From: Streptomyces sp. H27-C3
GTDB taxonomy: Bacteria > Actinomycetota > Actinomycetes > Streptomycetales > Streptomycetaceae
Direction: 5' to 3'
Assembly (NCBI RefSeq): GCF_030063415.1
Contig: NZ_JASITA010000037.1
Location: 1-64,000 of the forward strand
DNA: 64,000 nt
The translations under genes and the position numbers were made by a program. Below, piece after piece: positions 63,271-64,000 of the stretch. The stretch's first letter is position 1; the number at the start of each line of letters is the position of its first letter. The notes beneath the pieces were generated by a model. The model saw only the letters and a program-made list of their open reading frames with translations. It searched no databases and was not told where the DNA came from.

Positions 63271-63636
63271 GTGCAGACCGACATCGATCCGCGCAGCCTG
63301 ATCGGCCGCAAGGCGTACGACCGCAATGGCACCAAGATCGGAACGGTGGACGAGGTATATCTCGACGACGCCACGGGAGTCCCAGAATGGGCGGCCGTAC
63401 GCACCGGGCTCTTCAGCCGCGACGCCTTCGTGCCCCTGGAGCCGAGCGAGGTCGTGGACGATTCGCTGCGCGTCCCCTTCGAGCGGGCGCTCATCAGGGA
63501 CGCCCCGGACTTCGGCGTGGGCCGCCACCTCTCCCCGGAACAGGAGCTGCAGCTCTACCACCACTACGGGCTCGAAATCTCGCCGCCCCCGCCCGACCGG
63601 GACTTCGGCCGGCTGGCGGGCGAGGACACCACCTGA
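63271..63636 (+). CDS. PRC-barrel domain protein
   Basis: 121 residues; GTG at 63271 with GGAGGG four bases upstream. One PRC-barrel covers about 5-85 (DPRSLIGRKAYDRNGTKIGT, VDEVYLDDATGVPEWAAVRT, GLFSRDAFVPLEPSEV). The rest is helical with LSPEQELQLYHHYGLEI. Streptomyces encode several such small cytosolic proteins whose role is unknown. It is divergent from gcvP, with its promoter in the 118 bases right of the riboswitch. The last 73 bases overlap the 3' end of dinB on the other strand. Confidence 0.88.
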   Translation: MQTDIDPRSLIGRKAYDRNGTKIGTVDEVYLDDATGVPEWAAVRTGLFSRDAFVPLEPSEVVDDSLRVPFERALIRDAPDFGVGRHLSPEQELQLYHHYGLEISPPPPDRDFGRLAGEDTT

Positions 63637-64000
63637 TCCCCTCGGCCCGCTGATTCCCCCGGCTCCGCAGGCTCGTCCGCCGCCCGTACCAGCGGGAGCG
63701 GATCGGAAGGCTCCAGATCCGGATCGTCCACCTTGAAGGTCCGTACCCATCCGGGCCTGGAGGTCGGCTCCTCGAAACGCACCGTGACCCGCCCCAGGCC
63801 ACTGCCCTGCACCCAGCCCGCCCCGTGCTCGGCATGGCGCACATCGTGTCCCGCGTGCCACCGCCGCTCCGGCAGCGCCTCCGGTGCCCGCTCCACCGCC
63901 GCTCCGCCCCCGTACGGCTCTCCCTCCCCAGCTTTTCCTGCCTCGGCCCCCGCCCCTACGTCTTCCGCCTCACCTTCCGCCGCCTTCTCGGACGCCGCCT
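63564..64000 (-). CDS. dinB: C-terminal part of DNA polymerase IV
   Basis: Open to the window edge, 144 codons plus stop. The segment RWHAGHDVRHAEHGAGWVQG, SGLGRVTVRFEEPTSRPGWV and RTFKVDDPDLEPSDPLPLV is the little-finger tail typical of actinobacterial DinB, a low-fidelity Y-family polymerase. The preceding Ala/Glu/Gly-rich linker is also typical. The last 40 or so residues are Ser/Pro/Gly-rich and overlap the PRC gene in antisense, so the natural stop may be a recent extension. The catalytic palm lies beyond the window. Confidence 0.82.
   Translation of the reverse strand, partial: AASEKAAEGEAEDVGAGAEAGKAGEGEPYGGGAAVERAPEALPERRWHAGHDVRHAEHGAGWVQGSGLGRVTVRFEEPTSRPGWVRTFKVDDPDLEPSDPLPLVRAADEPAEPGESAGRGDQVVSSPASRPKSRSGGGGEISSP

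Overview
The window is chromosomal DNA of a Streptomyces or close relative. It has very high GC with strong third-position bias, dense GTG/ATG starts behind GGAGG-type ribosome sites, families typical of the genus (streptophobe-like membrane protein, DUF6777, DUF5999, FHA-ABC transporter, soluble Ser/Thr kinase, Rieske lipoprotein) and a tandem glycine riboswitch before gcvP. No rRNA, tRNA, CRISPR array or transposase was recognised.

Region 1 (1-8627, minus strand) is a polysaccharide cluster read as one probable operon. In transcription order it holds a secreted deacetylase with NodB-like metal motifs resembling fungal Agd3 (CE18), a PelF-type glycosyltransferase, a polytopic membrane protein, a LegB-like sugar nucleotide 4,6-dehydratase, a sugar-1-phosphate nucleotidylyltransferase, a second SDR epimerase, a spherulin-4/Sph3-like protein (GH135-like) and the first codons of another membrane or exported protein cut by the window edge. 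This set combines parts of the bacterial Pel and fungal galactosaminogalactan pathways, so a partly deacetylated, cationic amino-sugar exopolysaccharide is the best inference.

Region 2 (9095-15952) is a signalling block: an FHA-FHA-ABC exporter, an SH3-like protein and a soluble Ser/Thr kinase in one operon, then a streptophobe-like membrane protein and a secreted or anchored DUF6777 protein.

Region 3 (about 15953-39911) is an accessory island matching the OsdR/OsdK (DevR/DosR-DevS-like) dormancy and hypoxia regulon. Apparently intact genes: one universal stress protein, an XRE-pyridoxamine-oxidase fusion, two nearly identical LuxR response regulators, flavodoxin, CBS-BON protein, HAD phosphatase, cupin, GAF-GAF sensor kinase, P-type cation ATPase, phosphoketolase and a cyclic-nucleotide-binding protein. 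Among them lie many gene remnants: acyl-CoA synthetase, PPK2, DoxX, pflA, arcC, three sensor-kinase pieces, two universal stress proteins, two GH65 copies, GAPDH, nitroreductase, flavohaemoglobin and alcohol dehydrogenase. Two remnants contain internal segment inversions. A 14-bp palindrome, GGGCCG-NN-CGGCCC, recurs at promoter positions and is a candidate OsdR box.

Region 4 (40338-64000) is ordinary chromosome: S9 peptidase, Rieske protein, isochorismatase-like protein, flavin/F420-type split-barrel proteins, LysR and MocR regulators with divergent targets, EamA exporters, PadR regulator, PhzF protein, CPBP protease, VWA protein, GCS2-type ligase, DUF5999, gcvP with riboswitch, a PRC-barrel protein and the 3' end of dinB. 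One SRPBCC gene here carries an in-frame stop. All functions come from reading translated sequence by eye; no database search was run.
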